64,000 nucleotides of DNA from Gemmatimonadota bacterium (lineage in GTDB: Bacteria; Gemmatimonadota; Gemmatimonadetes; Gemmatimonadales; GWC2-71-9): positions 1 through 64,000 of the forward strand of contig QHUJ01000110.1 in assembly GCA_003221895.1 (NCBI GenBank). Reading direction: 5' to 3'. Below the pieces are notes generated by a model, which ran no database searches, was not told the DNA's origin, and was given only the letters and a program-made list of their open reading frames with translations. The translations under genes and the position numbers were made by a program. Shown here one piece after another: positions 50,540 through 59,083 of the stretch; the stretch's first letter is position 1; each line of letters opens with the position of its first letter.

Positions 50540-52102
50540 ATGTATAGTCGCACCTTCCTGCTGCTCTGCGCCGCATCCACGGCGTGCATCGCCGAGCGTG
50601 GGCCGTTTACCAATCGCATGGCTCACTCCTCGACGAGCTACCTCGCCCGCGCCGCTCGACAGCCGGTCAACTGGCAGCCGTGGGGCCGAGAGGCGTTTGC
50701 GCTCGCGGCCAAGCTCGACCGGCCGGTGCTGCTGTATGTCGGCAGCGACGTCTGCCGCTGGTGTGCTGAAACCGACCGCGCGATCTACACCGATCCGGAG
50801 ATTGGCGCGCTCATCAACGCGCTGTTCGTTCCCATCCGTGTCGATCGCGACGAGCGGCCCGACGTCGCGCAGCGCTATCAGGCTGCCGTCGAGCGCCTCG
50901 CCGGTCTGCGTGGCTGGCCGTTGACCGTATTCCTCACCGCGGACGGCGCGCCGTTTTTCGGCGGCACCTACTTTCCGGCGGACGACCCGGTCACCGGCCG
51001 CGGCCTCAAGCAGATACTGCCCGAGGTCGCCCGATCCTACCGCGATCAGCGCTCCTTCATCGTGCAGCAGGCCGCGATCGTCCGGCAGCTCGTGCTCACC
51101 GGCAGCGAATCCCGTGGTGTGCTCTACCCGACGCTCGTGCGTCAGGAGATCGGCGGGTTGCGCCACGCGCTCGACGACGCCGTGCGCAGCCACGCGGTGA
51201 CCGGCAGCGTGATGCACGCCGAGGCAGTGACGCTGCTCCTCGCCGTGTCCGCGCGGGAGCGTGATACGGTGTCGCTCGGCGTGGCCCGCCGGGCGCTCGA
51301 CCTGATGTTGGACACCGCGGTGGGAGGCGCAGGCGAGGATCCGCCGCGCCTGGTGCGTGCCGCGCTCGCCAGTACCCTGGCGAAGGCGTGGGTGGTCACG
51401 GGCGACGACCGATACGACGATCTCGGACGCGGGTTGGTGCGGGCGCTGTCGCGCGATCTGTCCGAGTCGTCGCCCGATCGCGTACTGTTCGCCGACCAGG
51501 AGGCGTACGTCATCGAGGCGGTCATGTTGGCGGCGGCGACCTTCGGCGAGATTCCGGCCGGCAAGCGCGCGCGGTCCGCGCTCGACGATCTGCTACAGCG
51601 AACGTACGCGCGGGGCTCGGGAGTGCGGCACGGGATTTCCGGCGCGAGTAGCACGCTGGGCGGCGCGCTGTTGCAGGACCAGGTCCAGGTCGCGTCCGCG
51701 TGCCTCGTCGCGCACCAGCTCACCGACGACTCGCGCTATCTCGACGTCGCGGTCGATCTCGCGGCGATTCTCGAGCGCTCCTTTGCCGATCCGATCGGCG
51801 GCTATTACGATTCGGCCCAGCCGGCATCCACCGTCTCCGCGCCGCCGTTCCCGCCCCCGCCCCCGCCTCCCCTGCCACCCGCGCTCGCGGATCGTACCAA
51901 ACACGTGCTCGATGACATGCTGCCCGGCCCGAATGCGGCAGCCGCGCGGTTTTTGTTGCACCTGAGTGAAATCACCGGCGATGCCGCGTACCGGCGCCGC
52001 GGCCATACGACGTTGGAGGCCTTCGCGGGCAGCGTGCCGGGCACCGGAATTCGTGCGGCAACGTTCCTGAGCGCAGCATGGGAAAGCATGGGAAACCCGT
52101 GA
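50540..52102 (+). CDS. YyaL/SSP411-like DUF255 thioredoxin-domain protein, short form
   Basis: 520 residues. A signal-like N-terminus, then the DUF255 thioredoxin-like domain: TSYLARAARQPVNWQPWGREAF, with the redox motif in CRWCAETD, RPDVAQRYQAAVERL, GWPLTVFLTADGAPFFGGTYFPA. The C-terminal part (about 210-480) has helical repeats of the six-hairpin glycosidase type. Usual members have about 680 residues, so some repeats are lost. A run PPFPPPPPPPLPP in the C-terminal part is encoded by (GCCCCC)-rich sequence. Likely a thiol-redox linked exported protein. Confidence 0.85.
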   Translation: MYSRTFLLLCAASTACIAERGPFTNRMAHSSTSYLARAARQPVNWQPWGREAFALAAKLDRPVLLYVGSDVCRWCAETDRAIYTDPEIGALINALFVPIRVDRDERPDVAQRYQAAVERLAGLRGWPLTVFLTADGAPFFGGTYFPADDPVTGRGLKQILPEVARSYRDQRSFIVQQAAIVRQLVLTGSESRGVLYPTLVRQEIGGLRHALDDAVRSHAVTGSVMHAEAVTLLLAVSARERDTVSLGVARRALDLMLDTAVGGAGEDPPRLVRAALASTLAKAWVVTGDDRYDDLGRGLVRALSRDLSESSPDRVLFADQEAYVIEAVMLAAATFGEIPAGKRARSALDDLLQRTYARGSGVRHGISGASSTLGGALLQDQVQVASACLVAHQLTDDSRYLDVAVDLAAILERSFADPIGGYYDSAQPASTVSAPPFPPPPPPPLPPALADRTKHVLDDMLPGPNAAAARFLLHLSEITGDAAYRRRGHTTLEAFAGSVPGTGIRAATFLSAAWESMGNP

Positions 52103-52130
52103 CCAAGCCCCCCACTGGTGGGTCACTGTG

Positions 52131-52676
52131 ATGGTGAACGACAGCGTCCCCGATGCCGAGGTAGTCGCCAGGGTTCTAGGCGGCGATGGGGAAGCGTTTG
52201 GGATTCTCATCCGGCGGTACGAGCCGGGGCTACTTCGCTTCGCGACGCGCATGCTGGGGAATCCCGATGCGGCGGCTGACGCAGTGGCTGAGAGTCTCGT
52301 GCGCGCCTATCGGCATTTGGCGCAGTGCCGGGATCCAGGGCGGTTGCGCAGCTGGCTGTACCGGATCACCGGCAACCGCTGCCGCAGTCACCTCGCCAGG
52401 CGACGCACCAGTGACATCTCGCTGAGCGAGGCACCGCCCCTGGCGGATCCGTCCGATGCGTGGGCGGTGGTGGAGCGGGGAGAGCAGGTGGCACTGGTCG
52501 AGCGCGCCCTGTCGGCGCTACCGGAAGAGAAACGCGAAGCATTCGTCTTGAAGCACGTGGAAGGGATGAGCTACGAAGAGATGGCGCAGGTGACGGGGGC
52601 GAGGATTCCGACACTGAAGATGCGCGTGCATCGCGCGCGCGAAGCGTTGCTCGCCGCCCTGCAGGAGCTCGTATGA
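52131..52676 (+). CDS. ECF-type RNA polymerase sigma factor
   Basis: 181 residues from ATG 52131 (the GTG three bases before is possible). Region 2: FGILIRRYEPGLLRFATRML and DAVAESLVRAYRHLAQCRDPGRLRSWLYRI; region 4: ALSALPEEKREAFVLKHVEGMSYEEMAQVTGARIPTLKMRVHRAREAL. All ECF elements are present. The next gene, 20 bases on, codes for a single-span membrane protein that should be its anti-sigma or sensor. Confidence 0.93.
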   Translation: MVNDSVPDAEVVARVLGGDGEAFGILIRRYEPGLLRFATRMLGNPDAAADAVAESLVRAYRHLAQCRDPGRLRSWLYRITGNRCRSHLARRRTSDISLSEAPPLADPSDAWAVVERGEQVALVERALSALPEEKREAFVLKHVEGMSYEEMAQVTGARIPTLKMRVHRAREALLAALQELV

Positions 52677-52696
52677 TGCTGGACGCGGGAGGTGGT

Positions 52697-53347
52697 ATGA
52701 GCCCAATTGATCCGCGGTTGCAGGAGGCGCTCGACAACGAGCGCGATCCGGGCGATTTGCCAGCGGATCAGCAGGACGCGTACGCCCGGCTCATGACTGC
52801 GGCGACACTGCTCTCGGCCAAGCCGGCCGTCAGCGTGGCCGACCGCGTGATGGCCGAAATCCGCGCCATGCCGCAACAGCTGCATACGGGTAACCGCTGG
52901 CGCCGGGCAGCGCGCTGGCTCACCCGGCCGCTCGCCGTGACACTGCGGCTCCGGCCGGCATGGACATTGGGGCTGGCTGCTGCCGGCCTGGCCGCGATCC
53001 TGCTGCTGCCGGGTGACGAGAACGGACCCGAGCTGCCGCGTGCCAGCGAAGGCGTCGCGCAGTTCGTCGGCCATTTCCCCGGCGCCCAATCGGTCGAGGT
53101 CGTGGGCTCCTTCAACAACTGGAGCCGCGGCAAACTGCATCTCCGCGATGAGAATCACGACGGCATCTGGCACGGCGATGCGGTGCTCCCCGCCGGCCAG
53201 CATGAGTACATGTTCGTGGTCGATGGCGAGCGCTGGGTGGCCGACCCCCTCGCCGGCCGCTACGTAGACGATGGATTCGGTGTCGGCCGGCAGAACGCCG
53301 TGCTGATTGTGCGGCAGGCGAGCTCCGAGGATACGCCGCAGCAGTGA
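52697..53347 (+). CDS. membrane protein with C-terminal CBM48/glycogen-binding-like domain
   Basis: 216 residues from ATG 52697 (GGGAGGTGGT just before). N-terminal cytoplasmic about 70 residues (LPADQQDAYARLMTAATLLS, AVSVADRVMAEIRAMPQQ), one membrane segment (TLGLAAAGLAAILLLPG, about 93-109), and an outside domain: AQSVEVVGSFNNWSRGKLHL, GIWHGDAVLPAGQHEYMFVVDGERWVADPLA, the early-set fold of AMPK/isoamylase that binds alpha-glucans. The N-terminal part is in the position of an anti-sigma domain but has no zinc-binding HxxxCxxC. So: a sigma regulator with an outward carbohydrate-type domain, inferred from gene order. Confidence 0.8.
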   Translation: MSPIDPRLQEALDNERDPGDLPADQQDAYARLMTAATLLSAKPAVSVADRVMAEIRAMPQQLHTGNRWRRAARWLTRPLAVTLRLRPAWTLGLAAAGLAAILLLPGDENGPELPRASEGVAQFVGHFPGAQSVEVVGSFNNWSRGKLHLRDENHDGIWHGDAVLPAGQHEYMFVVDGERWVADPLAGRYVDDGFGVGRQNAVLIVRQASSEDTPQQ

Positions 53348-53997
53348 GGCTCACCCTTTCGCTGGTGCTGTCGTGCGTCGCGGCGAGCTCTCCGCTGACC
53401 GCGCAGTCGCCGACTCGTCTGGCCCGGGTGCCCGACGCCGCGCGTCCCGCGATCGATTCGCTCATCGCCATTGCAGTCGCTGAGAGCCTCCCGACCGAGC
53501 CCCTCGTGCAAAAGGCGCTCGAGGGCACCGCGAAGGGCGTCCCGCCCGACCGGCTGGTGAGCGGAGTGCGACGGGGACTGCTACAATTGCGCGAAGCGCG
53601 CACCATCGTGGCGCGCGCCATGCCGGCCGGGCAGTCGGTGCCCGAAGGTCACGTCGCGGCCGTTGCCGCGGCGCTGGCGCGCGGTTTGAACCCCACGGTT
53701 GTCGAGCGCCTGGTCGCCGTGGCGCCCAGCGAACCCCCGGCGCCGGCACTACACGCCACGGCCGACCTCATGGCCCACGGCTTCAATGCCGATTCGGCGG
53801 CCGATCTGCTGGTTGAGGCGCACGACAAAGGATTGCGAGGCGACCGCCTGCTCGACGTGGCCACTGCAGCCAATCACGAGCTCCAGCGGGCCGGCGGGCG
53901 GACCCAGGCGGATGCGCTGGCCAAGGTGCGGGCGATGCTCCCCAACGTGCCTGCGCCGGTCACCCCGGTGACGCACCATGCCCCGAAAGGGTCGTAG
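53344..53997 (+). CDS. exported helical protein of the ECF operon
   Basis: 217 residues from GTG, which forms GTGA with the preceding stop. Signal peptide (TLSLVLSCVAASSPLTAQ), then an Ala/Val-rich helical body with repeated 15-20 residue units (IAVAESLPTEPLVQKALEGTAKGVPPDRLVSGVRRGLLQL, ADLLVEAHDKGLRGDRLLDVATAAN). No family recognised. Likely a periplasmic partner of the sigma-membrane pair. Confidence 0.65.
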   Translation: MRLTLSLVLSCVAASSPLTAQSPTRLARVPDAARPAIDSLIAIAVAESLPTEPLVQKALEGTAKGVPPDRLVSGVRRGLLQLREARTIVARAMPAGQSVPEGHVAAVAAALARGLNPTVVERLVAVAPSEPPAPALHATADLMAHGFNADSAADLLVEAHDKGLRGDRLLDVATAANHELQRAGGRTQADALAKVRAMLPNVPAPVTPVTHHAPKGS

Positions 53998-54022
53998 GGG
54001 CGACCCCAACCTGAGGCACTAC

Positions 54023-54241
54023 ATGCTTCGTAAGACCCTGCTGATGCTGGCCCTGGCCGCGGCACCTACGCTTGCGGCGCAGCAGCCCACGCAGCAGCCA
54101 GCGGCGTCGAAGTCGAACGCCAGCCAGACGGCGGATACGTCGAAGGCCAAGCATAAGTCGAAGAGCTCGAAGAAGTCGCACACGGCGAAGCCCGCCGCGG
54201 CCGCGCCGGCTGCAAAGGACACCGGGAAGGCTAAGCCGTAA
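54023..54241 (+). CDS. exported Lys/Ser/Ala-rich small protein
   Basis: 72 residues from ATG 54023, which follows 25 bases after the previous stop. Signal peptide (LLMLALAAAPTLAAQ) and a low-complexity mature part of Lys, Ser, Thr, Ala, Gln and Pro (KAKHKSKSSKKSHTAK). Basic and probably disordered; could bind anionic envelope polymers. No family. Confidence 0.5.
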   Translation: MLRKTLLMLALAAAPTLAAQQPTQQPAASKSNASQTADTSKAKHKSKSSKKSHTAKPAAAAPAAKDTGKAKP

Positions 54242-55495
54242 CTAGGACGTGTAGTCGGCGTTGATTTTGATGTAGTCCGGCGACAAATCGCAGGTCCAAA
54301 CTACCGCCTCCGCTCGACCCACACCAAGGTCGAGCCGGAGGCGGATGGTTTTCTGCTGGAAGATCTTTCGCGCTCGCGCCAAGTCGGCGAGCGCCGTTGC
54401 GCCCCCCGTCGCGAGTGTCAGCCACTCGCCCTCCCCATCCGGCGTCGTCGCGGCGACGAGGCTGATCCGGTCGGCGACCAGCGGCACGCCGGCGGCGCCG
54501 GCGGCAGCGAGGACGCGGCCCCAGTTGGGATCGCCGCCGTAGATCGCCGTTTTTACGAGCGACGATCGCGCGATCGCGCGTCCCACTTCCCGGGCGTGCG
54601 TTTCGGTCTGCGCGCCCACCACGTGGATCTGTAGCTGCTTGGTGGCGCCCTCCCCGTCCGCGACGATCGCCAGCGCCAGCGTGCGCGCGACGTGCGTGAC
54701 GGCCTCCTCGAACAGTTTCCACATCGTGCCGTCGCGCGAGGGATCGATGCCTGCCGTGCCGTTCGCGAGCAGCAGCAGCGTATCGTTGGTGCTGGTGTCG
54801 CCGTCCACGGAGATCGCGTTGAAGGTGTGGTCGGCCACGCGCCGCAGAAACGGCCCGAGCACACCCGGCTCTGAGATCGCATCGGTGGTGATGACGCTGA
54901 GCAGCGTCGCCATGTCCGGGTGGATCATCCCCGCGCCCTTGGCAATGCCGCCGATCGTGATGGCTCCGTTGCCCACCCCCGGCGTTTCCAGCCGCACGGC
55001 GCAGTACTTGGGATGGGTATCGGTCGTCATGATTGCGCGCGCCGCGTCGGCGCCGCCGGCCGGCGACAGCTGCTTCGCGGCCTGGCGCAGCCCATTCTCG
55101 ACTTTGTCGACCGGCAGGGCCACGCCGATGACACCGGTCGAGAGCACGAGCGCCGTGCGCGGTGGCAGGCCGGCTGCCTCTTCCGCACAACGCGCCATGG
55201 CGCGGGCGGCGTCGAGCCCCGGCGCTCCCGTGCACGCGTTCGCAACGCGCGCGTTCATCGCGACGGCGCGGACTCTCCCGGGCCGCTCGCTCAAGAGATC
55301 GGCATCGTAGATCACCGGTGCAGCGCGCAACGTGTTTCGCGTGAACACTCCGGCTGTCGCGCAGCTCGTCGCGCTGACGAGCAGCGCGACGTCGAGCGCG
55401 CCGTCGGATTTCAAGCCGGCATGCGCGGCCGCCGCGGTGAACCCGCCGGGCGAGGTGACCGAGCCGTCTGGAATGGGGGCAAACGCGGAAGGCAT
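54242..55495 (-). CDS. argJ: bifunctional ornithine acetyltransferase / N-acetylglutamate synthase
   Basis: 417 residues. Motifs: ALLVSATSCATAGVFTRN, MNARVANACTGAPGL, KGAGMIHPDMATLLSVITTDA with the Thr that is cut in autoproteolysis, FNAISVDGDTSTNDTLLLLA, AIYGGDPNWGRVLAAAG, WTCDLSPDYIKINADYTS. It recycles the acetyl group from acetylornithine to glutamate in arginine synthesis. No other arg gene is adjacent, so the pathway is scattered here. Confidence 0.96.
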   Translation of the reverse strand: MPSAFAPIPDGSVTSPGGFTAAAAHAGLKSDGALDVALLVSATSCATAGVFTRNTLRAAPVIYDADLLSERPGRVRAVAMNARVANACTGAPGLDAARAMARCAEEAAGLPPRTALVLSTGVIGVALPVDKVENGLRQAAKQLSPAGGADAARAIMTTDTHPKYCAVRLETPGVGNGAITIGGIAKGAGMIHPDMATLLSVITTDAISEPGVLGPFLRRVADHTFNAISVDGDTSTNDTLLLLANGTAGIDPSRDGTMWKLFEEAVTHVARTLALAIVADGEGATKQLQIHVVGAQTETHAREVGRAIARSSLVKTAIYGGDPNWGRVLAAAGAAGVPLVADRISLVAATTPDGEGEWLTLATGGATALADLARARKIFQQKTIRLRLDLGVGRAEAVVWTCDLSPDYIKINADYTS

Positions 55496-55582
55496 GGAAG
55501 GTGAAAATAGCCGCCGAGGGTCGCTTGTGTAACCGTGTTCCGTTCCTTATCATAGCGCAACCATCCCGGGGGGTCCCGTTCG

Positions 55583-56719
55583 ATGTCGGATCCGTTCCTC
55601 AGTTCCGACGAATACGACGAACGTGCACATCAGCTTTACAACGAAGGGCATTACGACGACGCCATAGACACGCTCCGCGAGGGTCTGGCGCTGTACCCGC
55701 ACGCCGTCGAGCTGCACGTCGGCATGGGGTACGCGCGGCTCGCGCGTGAAGAGTTTGCCTGGGCGCGTCGCTCCTTCGAGGAAGCGCGCGGTCTCGATCC
55801 CGACCATGAAGACACGCTCGCGGGGCTGGGCGAGGTGCTGCTCAAGTTCGGCGAGCGCGCGGGATCGCTGGCGTGCTTCGAGCGGGTCCTGTCACTCGGC
55901 TTCCAGGACGATCACGATCTGATGCTGCAGATCGGGCGCGCGCTCTTCCGCGAAAGCGCGCTCGATCAGGCCCGGCGGTTCTTCGAGGGCGCGCTGCGCG
56001 CGCACCCCGATTCGGCCGAGGCCGCGGCGTGCGTCGGCTACGCCGCCCACCGCCTGGCAGACGAGGGCGGCAGCCTGCATTGGCTGCGGCGCGCGCTGGA
56101 GCTCGATCCCAGCCTCGGCGAAGCGCGCATCTATCTCGCGAATCTGCTGTATGACCGCGGGGAATACGAAGCCGCGCTGTTCCATCTCGAGCGGACCGGC
56201 CCGGAGGAGCACTACGACGCGCTGGCGATCTGGCGTCTCGTCGAGCTGAAGAAGAGTGTGTATCGCCTGCCGGATGAGGACCCTGAGCTCGTTCCCTGGC
56301 ACGAGCGTCTCAACGACCTCGCCGGCGACGCGGCTCCCGAAGACCTCCTGCTCGCGGAGATCGAAGCCATGGGGCCTGACGGGCAAATCCGCGACCCCCG
56401 CCAGATCGAGCTGTTCGGCACGCTGCTCACCGAGCTGCAGGGGATGAAAAATAAAGGCGCCAATGGCGGCACGGGCGGCACGGTTGAGCTGCATCGCGTC
56501 AGCACGGTCTCCGGTGCCACCTACGTCGGGACCTGGGAAGAAATCGTGCGGCAGATGAAGGACGACGCTGCCGAATGGGCTGCCGGCTCGGTCGAGGAGT
56601 ACATGGAGGCGAGCGCCAAGCGTTGGCGCAAGCAGACCGGGATCGCGATTCCCGCGACCGATCCGGAGAGTTTCCTACGCGCCGGCGCTGACGCCGGCGT
56701 GCTGCGAATCCTGCATTAA
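55583..56719 (+). CDS. TPR protein
   Basis: 378 residues, cytoplasmic. Five to six TPRs cover residues 8-215, for example AHQLYNEGHYDDAIDTLREGLALYPHAVELHVGMG, FEEARGLDPDHEDTLAGLGEVLLKF and ALRAHPDSAEAAACVGYAAH. The C-terminal 160 residues (PWHERLNDLAGDAAPEDLLLAEIEAM to SVEEYMEASAKRWRKQTG) are not recognised. A scaffold; partners unknown. Convergent with the DoxX gene, sharing TTAA as overlapping stops. Confidence 0.85.
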   Translation: MSDPFLSSDEYDERAHQLYNEGHYDDAIDTLREGLALYPHAVELHVGMGYARLAREEFAWARRSFEEARGLDPDHEDTLAGLGEVLLKFGERAGSLACFERVLSLGFQDDHDLMLQIGRALFRESALDQARRFFEGALRAHPDSAEAAACVGYAAHRLADEGGSLHWLRRALELDPSLGEARIYLANLLYDRGEYEAALFHLERTGPEEHYDALAIWRLVELKKSVYRLPDEDPELVPWHERLNDLAGDAAPEDLLLAEIEAMGPDGQIRDPRQIELFGTLLTELQGMKNKGANGGTGGTVELHRVSTVSGATYVGTWEEIVRQMKDDAAEWAAGSVEEYMEASAKRWRKQTGIAIPATDPESFLRAGADAGVLRILH

Positions 56720-57105
56720 GTCGGGCTGTGCTTGAAGCGCACGGCGAGGGACAGCGGTCCGTCGCCGAGCGCGACGAGCGTCACCGCACCCGCGAGCAGC
56801 AAGGCTTCGAGCTCGACGTTGCCGCCGGCGGGAAGCTTCACTGCGAGAATCGCGACCACCATTTCCACGGCCATCACCGCCGCCCATGCCCGCGTCAGGA
56901 TGCCGAGCAGGACACACACCGCGCCGACGGTCTCAATGGTGATCAGAATGACAGCGAAAATCGTCGCAAAGGGAAAGCCGATGCCGGCCAGCATGTGGGC
57001 CGTGGCACCGATGCCGTGCTCGAACTTGGAGATGCCGTGGAGCAGGAACACCCCGCCTACAGCCAGGCGCATGAAGAACGCGGCATACGGCGTCAGCGCA
57101 TTCAT
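56716..57105 (-). CDS. DoxX-family membrane protein
   Basis: 129 residues from ATG 57105, with CCGGAGCC upstream. Four membrane helices, with the DoxX/DUF417-like pattern RLAVGGVFLLHGISKFEH, IFAVILITIETVGAVCVLLGILTRAWAAVMAVEMVVA and NVELEALLLAGAVTLVALGDG. DoxX proteins are associated with quinone and thiol redox. It follows the cNMP-binding gene by 11 bases. The 448-codon ORF in the track is an artefact of extension. Confidence 0.88.
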   Translation of the reverse strand: MNALTPYAAFFMRLAVGGVFLLHGISKFEHGIGATAHMLAGIGFPFATIFAVILITIETVGAVCVLLGILTRAWAAVMAVEMVVAILAVKLPAGGNVELEALLLAGAVTLVALGDGPLSLAVRFKHSPT

Positions 57106-57116
57106 GATGGCTCCGG

Positions 57117-57575
57117 TTAGAACATGGACATGGCGAGGAACGACCGCAGATTGTCGTTCGTCACGCGCAGCCGCGCGGACAGGAGCCGCACGACCGACCA
57201 CAGGACCTTGTAAGCGATATCGCGGTTGAAGTCGAGGAGCAGCTCGAAGTCGGAGCGGGAGATCGTAATGAGCGTGCACGCGGTATTGGCGATGGCGTCG
57301 GTCGAGCGCTCGGAGCGGTCGAAGATGGACATCTCCCCGAAGCACGCCCCCGGCTTGAGCACCGCGAGCGCCTCCTCGCCCGAGCCGGGGATGGTCCGCG
57401 AAATCCGGACCTCCCCTGACGAGATGAGGAACAGGCGGTTGCCAGGCTCGCCTTCCTTGAACACGTATTGACCGACCGTGAACTTCTGTTCGCGGCAGAC
57501 TTCGGCGACCCGGGCGAGCTCGCCGTCGTCGAGATCCTGAAAAATGGCCGCTTGTTTCAGCAGTTTGACGTCCAC
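57117..57575 (-). CDS. cyclic-nucleotide-binding domain protein
   Basis: 152 residues from GTG 57575. A CRP-like cNMP-binding beta-roll: FKEGEPGNRLFLISSGEVRISRTIPGSGEEALAVLKPGACFGEMSIFDRSERSTDAIANTACTLITIS, but no helix-turn-helix follows; the tail is a short helix (LLSARLRVTNDNLRSFLAMSMF). So it is a stand-alone effector-binding protein. It leads the two-gene unit with DoxX. The nucleotide ligand is unproven; the phosphate-binding Arg of cAMP-binding domains appears to be the R in RSERSTDA. Confidence 0.85.
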   Translation of the reverse strand: MDVKLLKQAAIFQDLDDGELARVAEVCREQKFTVGQYVFKEGEPGNRLFLISSGEVRISRTIPGSGEEALAVLKPGACFGEMSIFDRSERSTDAIANTACTLITISRSDFELLLDFNRDIAYKVLWSVVRLLSARLRVTNDNLRSFLAMSMF

Positions 57576-57610
57576 GGGGTGAAAGTACGACGCGCGTAAG
57601 TGAGGAGCAA

Positions 57611-58132
57611 GTGAAACCGGCGCTGACCGTCGCGGACATCGTGACGGCGCTGCGCTTTCCGCTCGCCGCGCTCTTCCCGCTGGTGCGCACGCCAGCTTGG
57701 CAGCTTGCCATCGTCGCGGTCGCAGCGGCGACCGATATGGCCGACGGCGTGCTCGCGCGCCGTTTCGGCTCGTCACGCGCGGGTGCCATTCTCGATCCGA
57801 TCGCCGACAAAGCGTTCATGGTTGTGGCGTTCGTCACCATCGCGCGCCGTGGGCTGCTAGAATGGTACGAGCTGATCGGCGTGCTGCTGCGCGACGTGGT
57901 GGCCATCCTCGGTTTTCTCGCCACGGCGGTGTTGCGCCGGCCGGTCGCAGTGCCGGCGCGCGCCGGCGGGAAGGCGGTGACGATTGCGCAGCTCCTCACG
58001 CTCGTGGCCGCCATCGCCGAGTCGCCACGGGTGCGCGAGCTGGCATGGGCCACCGCGGCCATTGCAGTGTACGCTATCTGGGATTACGGACGTACGGCAA
58101 CGCGTCGAGCATCACCCGGAGCCTCACACTGA
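57611..58132 (+). CDS. CDP-alcohol phosphatidyltransferase
   Basis: 173 residues, about four to six helices. The full family motif is DMADGVLARRFGSSRAGAILDPIADK (DGxxAR ... G...D...D). It makes a phospholipid head-group link, such as phosphatidylglycerol phosphate or cardiolipin precursor; the acceptor is unknown. GTG start with GAGGAGCAA just upstream. Next gene follows in 17 bases. Confidence 0.92.
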   Translation: MKPALTVADIVTALRFPLAALFPLVRTPAWQLAIVAVAAATDMADGVLARRFGSSRAGAILDPIADKAFMVVAFVTIARRGLLEWYELIGVLLRDVVAILGFLATAVLRRPVAVPARAGGKAVTIAQLLTLVAAIAESPRVRELAWATAAIAVYAIWDYGRTATRRASPGASH

Positions 58133-58149
58133 AGGCTGGAGGGGAAGGC

Positions 58150-58668
58150 ATGCGGATTGCCGCGATAGCACTGCTGGGATTGCTCGCGTCGGGTGTCGTG
58201 ACGGCGCAGGAATTTGTGCCGCCCAAGAACGCGCGCAGCGGCGGTACGCGAGTCGGCCTTCTCGGGTTCGGCGTGCGCGGCGGCGTAGATCTCAAGAGCT
58301 CCGGCCAGCTGGTCCTCGGCGGCACGTTGGACATGGGCAATCTGTTTTCCAATCGCGTGCGGATGCGCCCCTCGGCGGAGATCGGCCTGTTCAACGGGCC
58401 CGATACCTACCTCGGCAGCTTCGATGCGTTGTGGCGGTTCACGGAGGATGAAGAGACCGCGACGCCGTACATCGGCGCCGGTCTCTCGGTCGCGGGCAAG
58501 ACGGGCTGCGGTACTGATCCGCAGTGTCCCGATCTGTGGTTCAACCTCACGTTCGGGTTCGAGCTGCATTACCGCTCGACGTTCAACTGGCTCATGGAAT
58601 ACCGCGCTATGGATGCGCTGCACCGGCACCGGCTCTTCATCGGTCTGACGACGCGTCGGGGAAACTGA
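58150..58668 (+). CDS. exported beta-barrel-like protein
   Basis: 172 residues from ATG 58150 (GAGGGGAAGG upstream). Signal peptide (ALLGLLASGVVTAQ), then strands such as RVGLLGFGVRGGVDL, QLVLGGTLDMGNLF, TYLGSFDALWRF, WFNLTFGFELHYRS, FIGLTTRRGN. Looks like an outer-membrane barrel; one CGTDPQC pair could form a disulfide. No family recognised. Confidence 0.65.
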   Translation: MRIAAIALLGLLASGVVTAQEFVPPKNARSGGTRVGLLGFGVRGGVDLKSSGQLVLGGTLDMGNLFSNRVRMRPSAEIGLFNGPDTYLGSFDALWRFTEDEETATPYIGAGLSVAGKTGCGTDPQCPDLWFNLTFGFELHYRSTFNWLMEYRAMDALHRHRLFIGLTTRRGN

Positions 58669-58669
58669 G

Positions 58670-59083
58670 GTGGCCCGCACCGCCGCAGTGACGATGCGTT
58701 GGGTGCAGCAGCTGCAGTTTGAAGGCCGTGGCAATGGCGCCGATGGCCCCACCATTCTCGTCGATGGCGATACCAAGGTCGCAACATCACCGGTCGAGCT
58801 GCTGCTGCTCGCGGCGGCCACATGCACCGCGTCGGACATCGTCATCATTCTCGAAAAGCAGCGCGTCACGCTCGAGTCGCTGGACATCGAGGTGGAGGGG
58901 ACCCGCCGGGAAGAGCAGCCCCGCCGGTTCACCGCCATCGTGTTTCACGTCACGGTGCGCGGCGAGGGCGCCGACGACCTCAAGGTGCGCCGCGCGGTCG
59001 GCTTGTCCATCGAGAAGTACTGCTCGGTCGTAGCGTCGCTCGCGCCCGACATCCCGGTCACGTACGACGTCGCCATTGCCTAG
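58670..59083 (+). CDS. OsmC-family peroxide reductase-like protein
   Basis: 137 residues from GTG. OsmC fold with the two catalytic cysteines: AAATCTASDIVIILEK and SIEKYCSVVASL, and the conserved SPVELLLLA. OsmC/Ohr proteins reduce organic hydroperoxides with thiols. Fits the redox theme of the window. Confidence 0.92.
   Translation: MARTAAVTMRWVQQLQFEGRGNGADGPTILVDGDTKVATSPVELLLLAAATCTASDIVIILEKQRVTLESLDIEVEGTRREEQPRRFTAIVFHVTVRGEGADDLKVRRAVGLSIEKYCSVVASLAPDIPVTYDVAIA

Noticed and set aside
56716-58062. 448-aa minus-strand ORF
   Set aside because: Only its last 129 codons are real (DoxX). The rest runs antisense to the CDP-alcohol transferase and out of frame through the cNMP-binding gene.
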